A stretch of 64,000 nt of DNA from Bremia lactucae (GCF_004359215.1 NC_090610.1:12148104-12212103); one strand, 5' to 3'. Positions 34,796 through 45,352 are shown, numbered from the stretch's first letter. A program made the numbers and translations. Notes: generated from the sequence alone by a model not told the origin.

Positions 34796-34898
34796 AAACG
34801 ACAATCACTGTGACTGTCATTGGATAGAGTGGTCACAATAAGACCACTTAATTAAAAACGGTGTTGATTGGTCAAAACCATCAATTTAATTCTATCGC

Positions 34899-36578
34899 AT
34901 GGTTAACGAGTTCATGCGCTATGCGAATAGTGCGGCGCCTTCGGCTGCGATTCATGCAGCCGCGGGCGACGCTTAATTGTCTCTTGTGGCAGACGTCCGT
35001 CTGCCGTAGTATCGTCTTCTCCCGCAACTCTAAATGTCGCGGGTCCACGTGGTGAGTCACTACGTGAATGCGATCCCTCTTTGGAGGTCGACTACGAATG
35101 CGGGTCGAAAGAAATGGCCGACTCCGGGAGAACAGAACAGTCGCCTGGTCATCGTCAGGCGGCTCACTGAGAGTCTTTAAATTAGGAGGCATGATGGACG
35201 TGCTTATAGCGTTCGCTATAGCATGTTTAATTCCGACGATGAGGATGATTCCTCATCGCCAGCACCGTCTCCCGTGCCGTCACCCGCACTTATCTCTGTG
35301 CGTCGTGATGACGATGACGTAAGCCATCGTAATAAACGTCATTGTGGTACCCCTGCTTCAGTAGATACCACTCAGGGGAGCGTAGACAATAAAGTGTCTC
35401 GTCTTACCCCTGAGAAAAAGCCGTGGCTTTGCCCGAACGGCTAGTTAGTAGCTTGTCTGGAGAGACTACTACTCACAATAAATATCTTTTTTTATTGCGA
35501 CGAAGCTACGTGGCCTTGATCCCAGCACGAAGAACTTTCCGCTGAGGAAGACTATTATCTCGATGCTTTCTCAAGCATCGATGGTACAGTGGCAAAAACA
35601 CACGAGATAAGATCTCGATGATGCAAGCCTGGAGCGCATTCATTCGCAATGTCGAAGACTTTGGACGCGAATTCTGGCTTCAAAGACTTAACGCGGTTCG
35701 CGTTAACTTTGAGAAACGAACTCCAAGCGGTGCAAGGTATGAATTGCATCGGTTGTCTCGTGAGACAGGACTTTCATGCCTCACGTGGGGTGATCCCTGT
35801 CCGTATTGTGTTGACAACACGAAACGAGTCAAATGGGATGTTTATTTCTTTTTTTCGCCCTGGGGAAGGGCTCGCATCTCTATCGAGATGCGCGATGCGA
35901 TTGACGTTTTGCAATCGATTTACAGGTGCCAGGGGCGCGTGTTTTCCGTTGGGCCTTCTGAACCATCGGATGGGTCTCGTCATACTGACGGACGAGGCCC
36001 TCAACGTCAACAACCAGCTGGGAACGAGGTTTCCAGCTGTCATGTGAAGGTTAAAACCGCGTCAGCGAAAAAGATAACTCGTTCGCTGCCCCATCACATC
36101 ACGGTGGTTTAGAATACGTTCTACAAAAAACGTTGACCACCGTGAGAATCCACCAATAGTTGTGGTGGAGGAGGAAAAATTAGATTCGAACCGTGTCGGA
36201 TCTTGAGTCGAAGATCGACAAACTCGATCGCTACCTGCATGTATTGGAGGAGGGTCTTATATACGAGTGAGGTAAGCGTCACTCATTGGAGCAGACGGTG
36301 CAAGCTCATCATATCGAACGGTCTTCCAACTTCTCGAAGAGTGCGTACTCAATGTTGGAGTACAAACGGAAATATCACGCTCTTCGTGATGAGCTGCGTC
36401 AGCTCATCACGGTTTCGAGGATCTTCGGACCCGACATGAGAATCTCTAGATTCAACATGAGAATCTGGTTCGTAACCACAAGAATCTTTTAGAGATTCTT
36501 GAAAAGGGTGGTCAGATCCGTCCTCGGAAGAAACCGCGTACTGATGGTTCGGGCGGAGCCGGCCAACGTAAAACGTAG
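34899..36578 (+). pseudogene. Gypsy-A antisense ORF, longest copy
   Basis: The ATG lies 103 nt from the polypurine tract and the frame points into the element, against pol. An acidic, Ser-rich N-terminus (SDDEDDSSSPAPS, RRDDDDVSHRNKRHCGTP at 35220-35440) ends in a basic patch. The middle (35618-36112) is open for 164 codons: WSAFIRNVEDFGREFW, LSCLTWGDPCPYCVD, QQPAGNEVSS. The end (36195-36440) has coiled-coil heptads (LESKIDKLDRYLHVLEEG, LEYKRKYHALRDELRQLI). A basic tail KKPRTDGSGGAGQRKT reaches a stop at 36576. At least three frameshifts or stops break it. I know of no named function. Confidence 0.55.
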
Positions 36579-36648
36579 GATGCGTTCGCATCCTACGAGG
36601 CAATTTTATTGTGTATGCATTGCCTTTTTTTGCTAGACGCACTGTCAT
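36349..36648 (-). pseudogene. Gypsy-A integrase C-terminus
   Basis: The frame reads KKGNAYTIKLPRRMRTHP, TFYVGRLRPNHQY and an acidic tail (SSEDGSDHPFQESL). It is the chain terminator of pol and overlaps the 3' end of the antisense ORF on the other strand. Confidence 0.6.
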
Positions 36649-36781
36649 CCTCGTTAGAGGGATATCACGCTCAACGAACTTGAGCCTGCGATCTTCGAGC
36701 GATTGGCGTCGAATAAAGTTGTTCGACGCCCCACAATTGACTTGGGACTTGGGGACTTAAGCGGGAATTTATTCGACACAT

Positions 36782-38034
36782 TTATTTCAAGGTGGTGAGG
36801 TTAACCTCATCACCTAGGGCGGTTATACACAATGTTTGTGTGTGAGGGGCAACTTTCGTCAAAAGGCCTGCAAATTCTTTTGACGTTGTTGGATCAGTAG
36901 GGCGCGCCGCACCTACTGACCCCGACCGTTTTTTTTTGTTTGACGCTCCGCCTCGCCGTTGCAATTTTGCAACAGCGTTGGATCCGCGTGCTCCGCTGTT
37001 CCTATCGGGAGGTCGATCTTTTCGCTTAGTTTTTGTAGGTACTGGCCGTGGGACTTTACACGAATAGGCGTAGTGGTCCGGCTTTTGACAACGATTACAT
37101 TTTTTCTAATCGTTCGTAATTTGAAGAGCGAGGTTTCTCGCTCTCCATATACGAGAGGTCCATATGTTCTGGACCTCCGTTTTCTTGTCGTCTCGGAGTA
37201 CTATAAGCTTCAGAGTGGACAAAAGCCTGTTTAAGACTTATACTACTCCTGTTCGCTATAGAAATCGCTTGGTCAAGCGACTAGTTGAAGCCGGAATAGG
37301 TGATTCTTAACATGACCGTCTGCAAGACCTTATGTAAGCACAGTTACCTGTGTCTCTTCATCAATTAGATGACTCTGACCAGGTATCGTGTATACTGGGG
37401 ATAAGCGTGAAGGTAACGCTTGCCCTGCTTCAAATCCAGTGGCTCGATCAAGCTCTGAATTCGGCACGTGGCGGCTCAAATGTTTGCCTGAGCCAGAAAG
37501 CCAGGTCTTGAAGGCCTCATACGACCTAAAGTCATACGTGCCGTAAAGCTTGAGCCTAAGGCCCAAAATTTGGCACGTCTGGCCAAGCTGGATGCCAAAC
37601 TTTACTTTGATGCGGTGTTCTTCAATTGCATCGTCTAATTTATCTCAAAAGGGAGTCATCTTCAACTGCGTTAAGCTTAGTGATTTCGATCGTTAAGCTT
37701 CGAGTCGACGCGAAAGCGTCGGCCCGTTTACAGCACGTAAATGCTGTTATCTTAGCAGTTCCAACTGTTGTATACCCTGTTTCTCAGCACTTATGCGTGT
37801 TAAGAGCCTAGCTGGTGAAACAAGGCTACTTTTCTTGGGCCCGTCGAATTCATGCTGTATAAACTCGGCTATAGCAGCATGTTGCTCATCTTTTCGTAAA
37901 GCAAACAACATGGCGCAAACGGCTGAACTCATACGTTCGACCGCTCTCCGTTCAAGGTCATTCAAATGAGTGAACCTTACACGGGTTGCGTTATAGCCTT
38001 CATGAGGGGCTTCAAGCCCCCCTTTCTTCATCAC
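36782..38034 (-). pseudogene. Gypsy-A gag and start of protease region
   Basis: On the minus strand the N-terminus 38034-37747 is open: GLEAPHEGYNATRVRFTHLNDLERRAVERM, then MLFALRKDEQHAAIAEFIQHEFDGP and LVSPARLLTRISAEKQG. The capsid part (37566-37330) has LRLKLYGTYDFRSYEAF in a shifted frame. Near 37100-37160 is the knuckle region without clear Cys ligands, and 36964-36782 holds SGSVGAARPTDPTTSKEFAGLL, the linker before protease. Frameshifts separate the segments. Confidence 0.6.
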
Positions 38035-38037
38035 TTA

Positions 38038-38444
38038 AAAATTGTTAATTGATATATTATCTCAAATGTAGATAATATTTGGAGAATATTACTTTACGTA
38101 GTAATATTCCGAAAGCTCAGCAATTGGTACATATAGGCCATTATATTTACTTTCTCCGCGGTCTAGTCAGCGCTGGACGCTCTCAAAGAGAGAGAGAGAG
38201 AAAAGACTTTATTACATGTTTTCTATTAGTATATATTTAAGTTTATTTTGAATAGATAGAAACAGAAGAACTTAATTATATTAAATACAGTTATCTTCTA
38301 ACCCTCTTTAAAGGAAGTGTTGTAAAGAGAGTCTTCCTTTGCACGTACTAGTGTACGTAAAGTGACGTGAGGCACCACAGCACGGAGGCAGTGCGAAGTG
38401 GACTTGTACTGAAAAGCAGTACAAGTCGGCAGTGCCCCGTTACA
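38038..38444 (+). repeat. LTR-A copy, 5' end truncated
   Basis: It is collinear with the copy at 38647 from TGTTAATTGATATATTATC to AGTGCCCCGTTACA. The first 35 bp or so are missing. It is followed by an LTR-B-like snippet (GGAAATAATATTTATGTAACGG), not by a primer-binding site. An AG microsatellite lies near 38189. Confidence 0.7.
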
Positions 38445-38646
38445 TATTATTCCTCGTATAGGAAATAATATTTATGTAACGGGCACCCCGTTACAATCAA
38501 GGTCGTTTAATAATTGACTGTTCACGCGTTGCGTGGAAGCCTTCTTGAGGGGCTTGAAAGCTACCTCCTTCTTCATCTAAGATGTCCATGTTGAATGGAA
38601 CGTGCGTAGACACGTAGGCCGTTGAACGGACTACAAAGTGCTACGA

Positions 38647-39091
38647 TGTAACGGGGTGTATCGTTACATGGAATTAACACCTAACGGTTATTAATTAATA
38701 TATTATCTAAAACGGTAGATAATATTTGGAGAATATTACTTTACATGGTAATACTCTCAAGGCTTATCCATTGGTAGAAATAGACCAATATATCTACTTT
38801 CTCCGCGGTCCTTCAGCGCTAGATGCGCGCAAAGAGAAAGACAGATAAAACTTTTAGTAAATGTTTCGTATTAGTTTATAATTAAGTTAGTATTAAGTAG
38901 ATATACAAGAAGGACATAATTATTATACTAATAAAGTTTTTCATTTTAACCCTCTTTAAAGCAAGTGTTTTAAAAAGGGGACTTCCTCTGCACGTACTAG
39001 TGTACGTGAAGTGACGTGAGGCACCACTCGCACTGAGGCAGTGCGAAGTGGACTTGTACTGAAGCAGTACAAGTCGTAGAGCCCCGTTACA
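38647..39091 (+). repeat. Solo LTR-A with perfect TACGA target duplication
   Basis: The 445-bp LTR has full tips (TGTAACGGGG and GCCCCGTTACA) and is flanked by TACGA at 38642-38646 and 39092-39096. It lies exactly between the leader and the LTR-B end of the minus-oriented element, interrupting the primer-binding region. It is the cleanest solo LTR in the window. Confidence 0.9.
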
Positions 39092-39097
39092 TACGAG

Positions 39098-39558
39098 GTG
39101 TAATGGGCACCTATTGGTAGGACTGATAACAGTACTAGCCAGCCTAAACTGATGACAATGAAGGTGATGTGCCTCGATTCCTTCACGTACACTGACGTAC
39201 AGGAGAAGCTAATAAGTAGCTTAGAAGCTGCCATAGGTCGATACTGAAAAGGAAAACTGTATCAATATATTAAGCTCCTACGTAACGATTTTCTATCTTC
39301 TGATATTTATAGCAAATTTTTGTGTAGCGTCTTCTTGCGCACCGCCCAATTGCGTCTTGTAACGATTGGCGGTTAATTAATTTGAGCTTAAAAAAACAAT
39401 CAACAGAACCATTGTCTTGTTGCGCTATCATTTTCAAATTTGGTAATATTGGAATCTTAAGTCAAACTACTAAGTGATAATAATTTTGTACTTCCTAAGT
39501 ATTTTTTTCATTTATTGGAAATAATGTTTATTATTTCTATATAGAAAAAATATTTATG
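39098..39558 (-). repeat. LTR-B, 5' LTR of Gypsy-A copy 5
   Basis: Starting TGTAATGGGCACC, it contains the GATAACAGTACTAG stem, TTCACGTACACTGACG, CGTAACGATTTTCTATC, GCGCACCGCCCAATTGCG, AAATTTGGTAATATTGG and ends in ATTTATGTAACGAGACG. A further short tip-like piece with CGTTAC runs to about 39611. It marks the boundary between the element cluster and the gene island. Confidence 0.65.
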
Positions 39559-40029
39559 TAACGAGACGTTCCGTTACCCTGCAGCAGTCTTATCGAAAGG
39601 TGCTCCGTTACAGGCCGGGCGTTTTAATTTTTGCTATCGGGGTAACGAACGACAACTACTTCTTAATCTGACAATAAGCAAAAATTATCAATACATAAAA
39701 AATAAAAATTGCCAAAAGTTGAATATTTTATCCTGTATCTGACATTTTTGATTGCCGCTTAAAAAGTCCAATTTATCCAGTCAGATACTTGCAATATAGC
39801 TTTTCGTGGTTTGATGGCGAATGGCGCCTCAGAGATCTTGACGATTTATTGTGACATTTGAGCTACTACATTTGAGCTACTAATTATCGTACCAAGTTGG
39901 CGCGTGGCTAGCCAGGTACAGTAACATGTAATGGCGCAGGTACAAAATAAACTGATACATGGATAAGTAAAAACGACAGAATCTTTATAAGCACTACCGA
40001 TTTAAAGAAAATATTACAATCAAGCACGC

Positions 40030-40968
40030 TCAAAAAGTCGCATCCCACTTTTGTAAATGGTCGCGCACGTCTTCCACATCTTGGCACTGGGTTAAAAACC
40101 TTGCGATTGACTTCAATTCACAGTCCTCTAGATCATCAATGAAACTGGAGCATCCAATAGCATTTCGAGGGTGAAAAATGTACGCCGCTGGCGAGTTGTC
40201 AATAATGATAGTCTGTGAAATGTCGCGATCCAAAAGCGATAGATCCTTTACATAATTGCCCTCGTACTGGACGCAATCCTCGCGATAGAGCCGGTGGCGA
40301 ATCACAATCTTTGGGTCGAGCTGGTCAAGCAACGGGTCTGCATACTTGCTAATACTAGCCGTATAAACAACGATCTCATAATACTTCGCCATTTCAATGA
40401 GAAAATCGTCAGCACCAGGCCGCTTGCATACATATACTTGGTATGACATTCCATCAATATGAACAGGAATAAGAAAGTCATAGTGGTCTGTGAGTTGGAA
40501 TGACGCATGCACTAGCGTTTCATCCAAATCCAGTACCAAGCACTTTTTGTTGCTGTCACCGGGAGACAGAGGTGGCAAGAGGCTCGGACGTAGCTCAATG
40601 GAATTACCTCGGGCCGAAGATGAAACCATTACTTTGGACTTGGGGATATCTTGTTGCTCCTCCTGGTGTCCCTGAATCGACCAAATATTTGCGAAAATAT
40701 TGCGAAAACTTCCACGCAACTTCATCGCGCTAGATCCTACACGGAACGCGGGTCGAAAGCTTGTGAGAATCGGCTGCGGTTTGCCATAGCGGTCGGTTTG
40801 GTGAACAATCCTCGCGAAAGAGGAGTTTATATTGAGCTCTCCAAGCTGCTTCTGCGAAGATGCATCGGTAGCCGTATGCTTGCTATTCTCACTTTGTAGC
40901 AACAAAGTTGCAGTCGGCGAGACTTGACTTGTCGCCGTCTGCACCTGTGTAGTAGCCACCCGAGTCAT
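40030..40968 (-). CDS. FCP1/SCP-like (NIF family) protein phosphatase
   Basis: The predicted 312-residue protein belongs to the haloacid-dehalogenase-type phosphatases that dephosphorylate Ser residues, classically of the RNA polymerase II C-terminal domain. The signature DLDETLVH is at residues 147-154 (the first Asp is the nucleophile). It is followed by the CKRPGADDFLIEM segment, EIVVYTAS (202) and TIIIDNSPAAY with the second acidic motif at 257. The N-terminal 140 residues are low-complexity and probably disordered. The frame is open up to a TTG at 41049, but the first ATG is at 40968 and an initiator-like site lies upstream, so I chose that ATG. It is single-exon and intact. Whether CTD or another protein is the substrate cannot be told. 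Confidence 0.85.
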   Translation of the reverse strand: MTRVATTQVQTATSQVSPTATLLLQSENSKHTATDASSQKQLGELNINSSFARIVHQTDRYGKPQPILTSFRPAFRVGSSAMKLRGSFRNIFANIWSIQGHQEEQQDIPKSKVMVSSSARGNSIELRPSLLPPLSPGDSNKKCLVLDLDETLVHASFQLTDHYDFLIPVHIDGMSYQVYVCKRPGADDFLIEMAKYYEIVVYTASISKYADPLLDQLDPKIVIRHRLYREDCVQYEGNYVKDLSLLDRDISQTIIIDNSPAAYIFHPRNAIGCSSFIDDLEDCELKSIARFLTQCQDVEDVRDHLQKWDATF

Positions 40969-41048
40969 CGTTGCAACGACCGAACTTAAAGTAGAAGCAC
41001 AGGCAATTGGGATACAGATATTGCCGCGCTTCTGAATTGATGCAAGCA

Positions 41049-41064
41049 AGTTTCAGAATGATAT
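41049..41064 (-). promoter_or_regulatory. Possible oomycete initiator for the phosphatase gene
   Basis: On the minus strand ATATCATTCTGAAACTT resembles the oomycete core promoter (TCATTYY followed by an A/T-rich flanking element). It lies about 90 nt upstream of the chosen ATG at 40968. Confidence 0.35.
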
Positions 41065-42737
41065 ATTTGCGAGCGGATCATCGTATTCCCTTCTTTAAAA
41101 CCTGGTATTCCCTCGAATCTTGTCCCTCGGTTAAGCAACGTTTCAGATCAAGCCTTCCCCTGGAAGAAAGCTATTTTTAATGTTTTCGCTGGTCGTTTTA
41201 CTACTTGCGACCTTCAAGCGGTACTTTATCTCCATCCGTTTTACTCCGTTGATGTGAGCTGAGGAAACCTATAGCCGTACTAAACTCGCACACTATCAAC
41301 TCGTGATGGTGGCACGGCATGCAGACAGCTTCTATTATTGTGCTGTGGACTCTGCCTCATTGCTCTAATTCGAAACATGCAGAGAAATCGTTTTTCGATT
41401 CTATTATACATTTTTTTGTTATTGCAACTATTTATGTGCTGGTGCTTTGAGTCTTTTGCTCATTGCGAAAATGACGCTGTCACTTTCTTTACTTATAGAG
41501 TTAGCGGCGGACCACGCTGCGCTGATCGATCTATTCAGTAGATTGATCGTATCGAATATGCAACGCAACAAGAATTCGTTGCCAGAATCGATTCAGACAT
41601 TTCTGATACTTTGGAAACATTCTTTTCTGTAATTAAACGACACGAAATCTTAACAATTATTTTGCTGTAGTACATGGCGTTGTCGCAGAGGCCAATAATC
41701 ATTGGCAAGGAGCTATATTTCTTACCCATGCCTCTGTCTTGCATTGTAGATTGCTGGAGCTTAAACTTGCCACTGGTGGCAGTTGCGAGAACGATTTTAT
41801 TAACACTTATCTTGTGTAGGGACAAAATTTGCTACCTAATGCCGCCGAATGGATTTGAACCGCTTGTAACAAAGCCCTTCCCTTCTTACTGAATTGCTGA
41901 CTAGCACAGCCTTTTAGAAATTACCAAGTTTATGTGAAGGTAAACTCCAATTTGCTCTGCCCATTCACAGTCAAAAACACTCGCCGCTTTGTGTTAAATT
42001 TATGTATAAAGGATACGTGGCCTTTTTGACCTGATGAAAAGGGCTAAAGAAAGAAATTTCGCTCGCACCAGCGTGAGCGATGCATCTGCTACATGCCCTT
42101 GATCGATGCGAAGACCTTCACACAACCACTCGCAACATAACAAGCGAGATGCGCTTAATAAATTGTATCGCTACCGATCTTAATCGGAATTATTCTGTAA
42201 ATGTGGCCAATGAGCTGCTCGTGTAACTGTACTTTAGTGGCTCGAAACACGACCAAATACGTACGGTATTCATCTTCTTGCAATCAAAATCGCTAAAATG
42301 ACGAGCCGTGGTTATACAAGCCTCACGTCAGGGGCTTTGATAGCCATCCGAATCCCGCCGTAGGGGGACAGTCGGAACCGAATGTTGTCAGACAACCGAT
42401 TTAGATGTTGCTACTTTGTCTCAAATACTACCGTAGAACTCAGTGCATTGGCCTGATTTTTTAAGTCCGACCGTTCCTCGATCGTGTCGGATCCGATAAC
42501 AAACCTCGTATGAGAATGCAACAACCGCGGCACGACACCGACGCTTAAGCACGAGCACGCGTTTTAGACCGTCCATACCTCGGCCGGTTTCGCCCGCCAT
42601 CCTTCTTCGTTTATACGACAAGGATCCAATCACGTGCTGGGGTCCTTGCAGCCAGTAGTGACACAACGAACGTTAAAGATGTTTAGTCCGTAAGAAATAG
42701 AAACTGCGCGCAGATCGTCGACTCACTGGTTTTCACT
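41065..42737. other. Intergenic region, no gene recognised
   Basis: Short frames occur on both strands (for example 41338-41541 plus, 41535-41825 minus, 42421-42666 minus), but none shows a domain or convincing composition. GC content and codon-like structure rise only at 42738. Confidence 0.4.
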
Positions 42738-44114
42738 ATGGTTCGACGGCCTACCGAGGTAGCCAAACCCCAGCTCATTCTTAAATCAGCAGCCTACCAT
42801 TGTGGCCGTCTAATCCGACTTGACCGACCTGCCATGCGCCCTTTGGCCCTGCCCGCGTGGAACCACCGCGCCTCGAACTCGCTGCATTACGGCGATCTGC
42901 ATCGCTTCTTAAGCGCGTCCGACGAACAAAAGGTGCTTGCGGTCATGCGCACGCAGCAAGGCCAGTACCTCACCTCGGACGACGTGCGCTACGCCGTGCG
43001 CTCGATCGTGAGCCAAGGCGGCGCAGTCACGCTCCCACGCGACTTCCCACCAGCACGCTGGATCCTCGAGTTTAAACGCATGCATGGTTTCTCGCAACTC
43101 GCGGATACGTTTGTCTATCAATCGCCGTCCCCACGTCCTACGAGCGACAAGGAAACGGATTCCTATGGACGCCACGCAATGGCACCGGACCCGAGTCGAA
43201 ATGCACGCGATCGGCTGGAGCACCACCAGCAACAACAACAACAGCATCGTTCGAATCTTGTATACGACCATCGTTTAATCCCGTCCTCGAAGCACCCATT
43301 AAACGATCCCGAAGAAGAGCTGGGATTGAGCCCCAGTAGTGGGAGTGAAAACGATACGACGACGGGAGCAAGTAGCACGTCAAGCACGAGTTCGGGGGCG
43401 GCTCGTATCTCCACGACCGAGTGCCAGAACCCGTCTCTCTCGTCACAAGACACAGCACAAACGTCCAATGGTGACAAACGAAGCTACAAGCTCAGCCATA
43501 CAGTCCCGGCCGAGACGTGGGAAAAAGCCATTGCAGCTGTGGAACAACAAGGCAGGAGTTTACGTGCCGCGGCGAAGCTCTATGGCGTGCATTTTGCGGC
43601 TTTACATCGACGTGTGAAAAAGCGGGCACAAGGAGGACAGTCGCATAAAGACACGCCTTGTTACTTTCATGCAAGTGATGAAACCGGCATCGTACGAGTT
43701 GTCGTCGCACATGCCGAGTTAGGAGTGCTCATGACATTTTCTGAACTTTTGAAACTCGTTGAAATGGCCGCGTTACGGAAATTACCAAATTTATCCGTCG
43801 AAGAGGCAAGAAAGTTATTGGTTCGGTTCCAGTCTCGCAATGAAGAGTCGATACGACATATTGTAGAAAATTGGCCGTCTTCGTCAGTATCCGTACCATC
43901 GCACTATCATCTGGAGCATCCAGGCTATGACTATGGAACGGTAGCGTCTTTCGTGGACAAGCCGCAATTATTCACGAATTCTGTGGCTACGTCGGCCGCT
44001 GGGACGCAATCCACGACCGTTTTATCGCGTCATGGTACCTCGTCGCCTTTACCTCGAATGAATGGGGCGACGATTCATGTTTTACCAAGCCTTCATGGCC
44101 ACGAACGAACGTAA
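42738..44114 (+). CDS. DNA-binding protein with CENPB-like and Pipsqueak-type helix-turn-helix regions
   Basis: The predicted protein has 458 residues. Residues 55-120 (LTSDDVRYAVRSIV, FPPARWILEFKRMHGFS) resemble the CENPB/Tc5-type DNA-binding domain of transposases. Residues 130-245 are a Ser/Thr-rich, probably disordered linker with a run of six Gln at 164-169. Residues 256-297 (VPAETWEKAIAAVEQQGRSL, then AAKLYGVHFAALHRRVKK) fit a Pipsqueak-type helix-turn-helix. The C-terminal third is helical with no DDE catalytic domain. A nuclear role is inferred. ATG 42738 is the first in frame, but an initiator-like CTCACTGGTTTTCAC sits only 15 nt before it, so Met33 at 42834 could be the real start. 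No frame damage. Confidence 0.7.
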   Translation: MVRRPTEVAKPQLILKSAAYHCGRLIRLDRPAMRPLALPAWNHRASNSLHYGDLHRFLSASDEQKVLAVMRTQQGQYLTSDDVRYAVRSIVSQGGAVTLPRDFPPARWILEFKRMHGFSQLADTFVYQSPSPRPTSDKETDSYGRHAMAPDPSRNARDRLEHHQQQQQQHRSNLVYDHRLIPSSKHPLNDPEEELGLSPSSGSENDTTTGASSTSSTSSGAARISTTECQNPSLSSQDTAQTSNGDKRSYKLSHTVPAETWEKAIAAVEQQGRSLRAAAKLYGVHFAALHRRVKKRAQGGQSHKDTPCYFHASDETGIVRVVVAHAELGVLMTFSELLKLVEMAALRKLPNLSVEEARKLLVRFQSRNEESIRHIVENWPSSSVSVPSHYHLEHPGYDYGTVASFVDKPQLFTNSVATSAAGTQSTTVLSRHGTSSPLPRMNGATIHVLPSLHGHERT

Positions 44115-44471
44115 TAGATTCGTGATACGACAGTCCGATCGTCTTGGCGTGTCACGAACGGCTCGCAGTCGTTTGACATGTATATATATAAAGTATAAGT
44201 GCGCTGTTGCAGTTCTCACAAGGTCGGTCTTGGTTGATTGTAGTAATACATTACAAAAGCTTGGCGTCGAAAATTTGGTTAAAGTCGGACACGAACAGTT
44301 TTTGTATTTATTTTCACAAAAGTTACGAAAGGTTAAGAAGTAAATTAGATATTCAAGTTGTCGCAGAGGAGTAATGGTACGGGTTTGCGATTCTACAGAA
44401 CGATTTTTAACATGAAAAACTTACTTCTCTAAAAGAACAGCATTGAAAACAAAACATGTATTTCAAAAACC

Positions 44472-45352
44472 TTAACCTCCTTGATTCGTTTCTTCCGACG
44501 GATTAAACGTGGTATTCCCTCCTGGCATTCCACCAGGCATCCCGCCGGGCATGCCACCCGCTGCGCCACTGGCAGACGCGTACATCTTTTGCAATATTAG
44601 ATTCGCGACCGTTTTAAGCTCCCTCTGTTTCGCCTCGTATTCTTCCTTTTCCGCTGACTGGTGCGCGTCAAGCCACTGAATCTCTTCCGTCACCTTTTCA
44701 TCGACCCTCTTCTTCTCCGCCTCGGGTTTCGCTTCCTTCTTCTTCTCCTCAATCAGACTGTTCCGTAAACTATACGTATAATTCTCAAGCGCATTCAATG
44801 GCAGCAGCCGTCGGCTCATTATTAATGATACGCAACACGTTAAGACCCGCAATGGCTCCAGCGTCTTTCGTCGCTTGACGCTGCGAGTCGTTAAAGTACG
44901 CGGGTACCGTAGTGACGGCGTTTTTCATTTCTTTTACAATCAACGCTTCCGCCACTTCGCGCATCTTGATTAAAACCATTGACGAAATCTCTTCGGACTG
45001 GAACGTCTTGATCTCCCCTTTGAATTCGACCGAAATTTGAGGCTTGTCACCGGGACCCGACGTGACTTTAAACGGCCAGTGCTTGATATCGGCTTGGACC
45101 AATGGGTCCGAGTATTTGCGTCCAATGAGACGTTTCGCGTCAAATACCGTGTTTGACGCGTTCATGGCGACCTGGTTCTTTGCCGCATCACCAATGAGGC
45201 GCTCCGAATCCGTGAAGGCCACGTATGATGGAGTCGTGCGATTCCCTTAGTCGTTTGCAATAATTTCGACAGGTCATTCTGCCATACGCCCACACACGAA
45301 TACGTCGTGCCAGGTCGATGCCCACAGAGTATCCAGATGAAGCTTGAGTCAT
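44472..45352 (-). pseudogene. HSP70 pseudogene with 1.1-kb internal deletion
   Basis: It reads opposite to the intact HSP70 and starts at the same ATG context (CAACATGACTCAAGCTTC, 45352). Two single-base deletions occur in the first 30 codons and CAA becomes TAA near 45246. The middle is then open (45222-44785: [20 protein letters not shown] and on to [12 protein letters not shown]). At 44800 the sequence jumps from the equivalent of about 46590 to about 47670 of the intact gene, deleting roughly 1,080 bp that encode most of the nucleotide- and substrate-binding core. The GGMP repeats remain, but the EEVD end is lost. Confidence 0.9.

Larger units (their letters stand above)
34749..39558 (-). 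mobile_element. Gypsy-A copy 5, best-preserved 3' end
   Basis: From the right on the minus strand: LTR-B (39558-39098), leader with a solo LTR-A inserted (38647-39091), gag start (38641-38516), a second LTR-A (38038-38444), gag again (38034-37330), protease-region remnant, integrase C-terminus (36648-36349), antisense ORF on plus (34899-36578), polypurine tract and an LTR-A tip. The gag start occurs twice, on each side of the 38038-38444 LTR. Two elements may therefore be fused here. Reverse transcriptase through the integrase core is deleted. Confidence 0.6.

Noticed and set aside
34881..35192. Minus-strand Arg-rich ORF over the antisense-ORF N-terminus (also 63626-63892)
   Set aside because: It is open in two copies but has a biased Arg/His/Leu composition, does not extend into the third copy at 52640, and lies beyond the pol end. 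Kept only as a caveat to the plus-strand call.
40969..41049. N-terminal extension of the phosphatase to TTG 41049
   Set aside because: There is no ATG in the extension, and an initiator-like site overlaps it.
41338..41541. Small secreted or membrane protein ORF (67 residues)
   Set aside because: Cys- and Leu-rich by low complexity, no convincing signal cleavage or homologue; likely chance.
41841..41890. tRNA-like sequence on the minus strand (GGTTCAAATCC T-loop followed by GGCGGCA)
   Set aside because: The T-arm stem does not pair and no matching acceptor 5' strand (GCCGCC) or D-arm lies upstream at the right distance.
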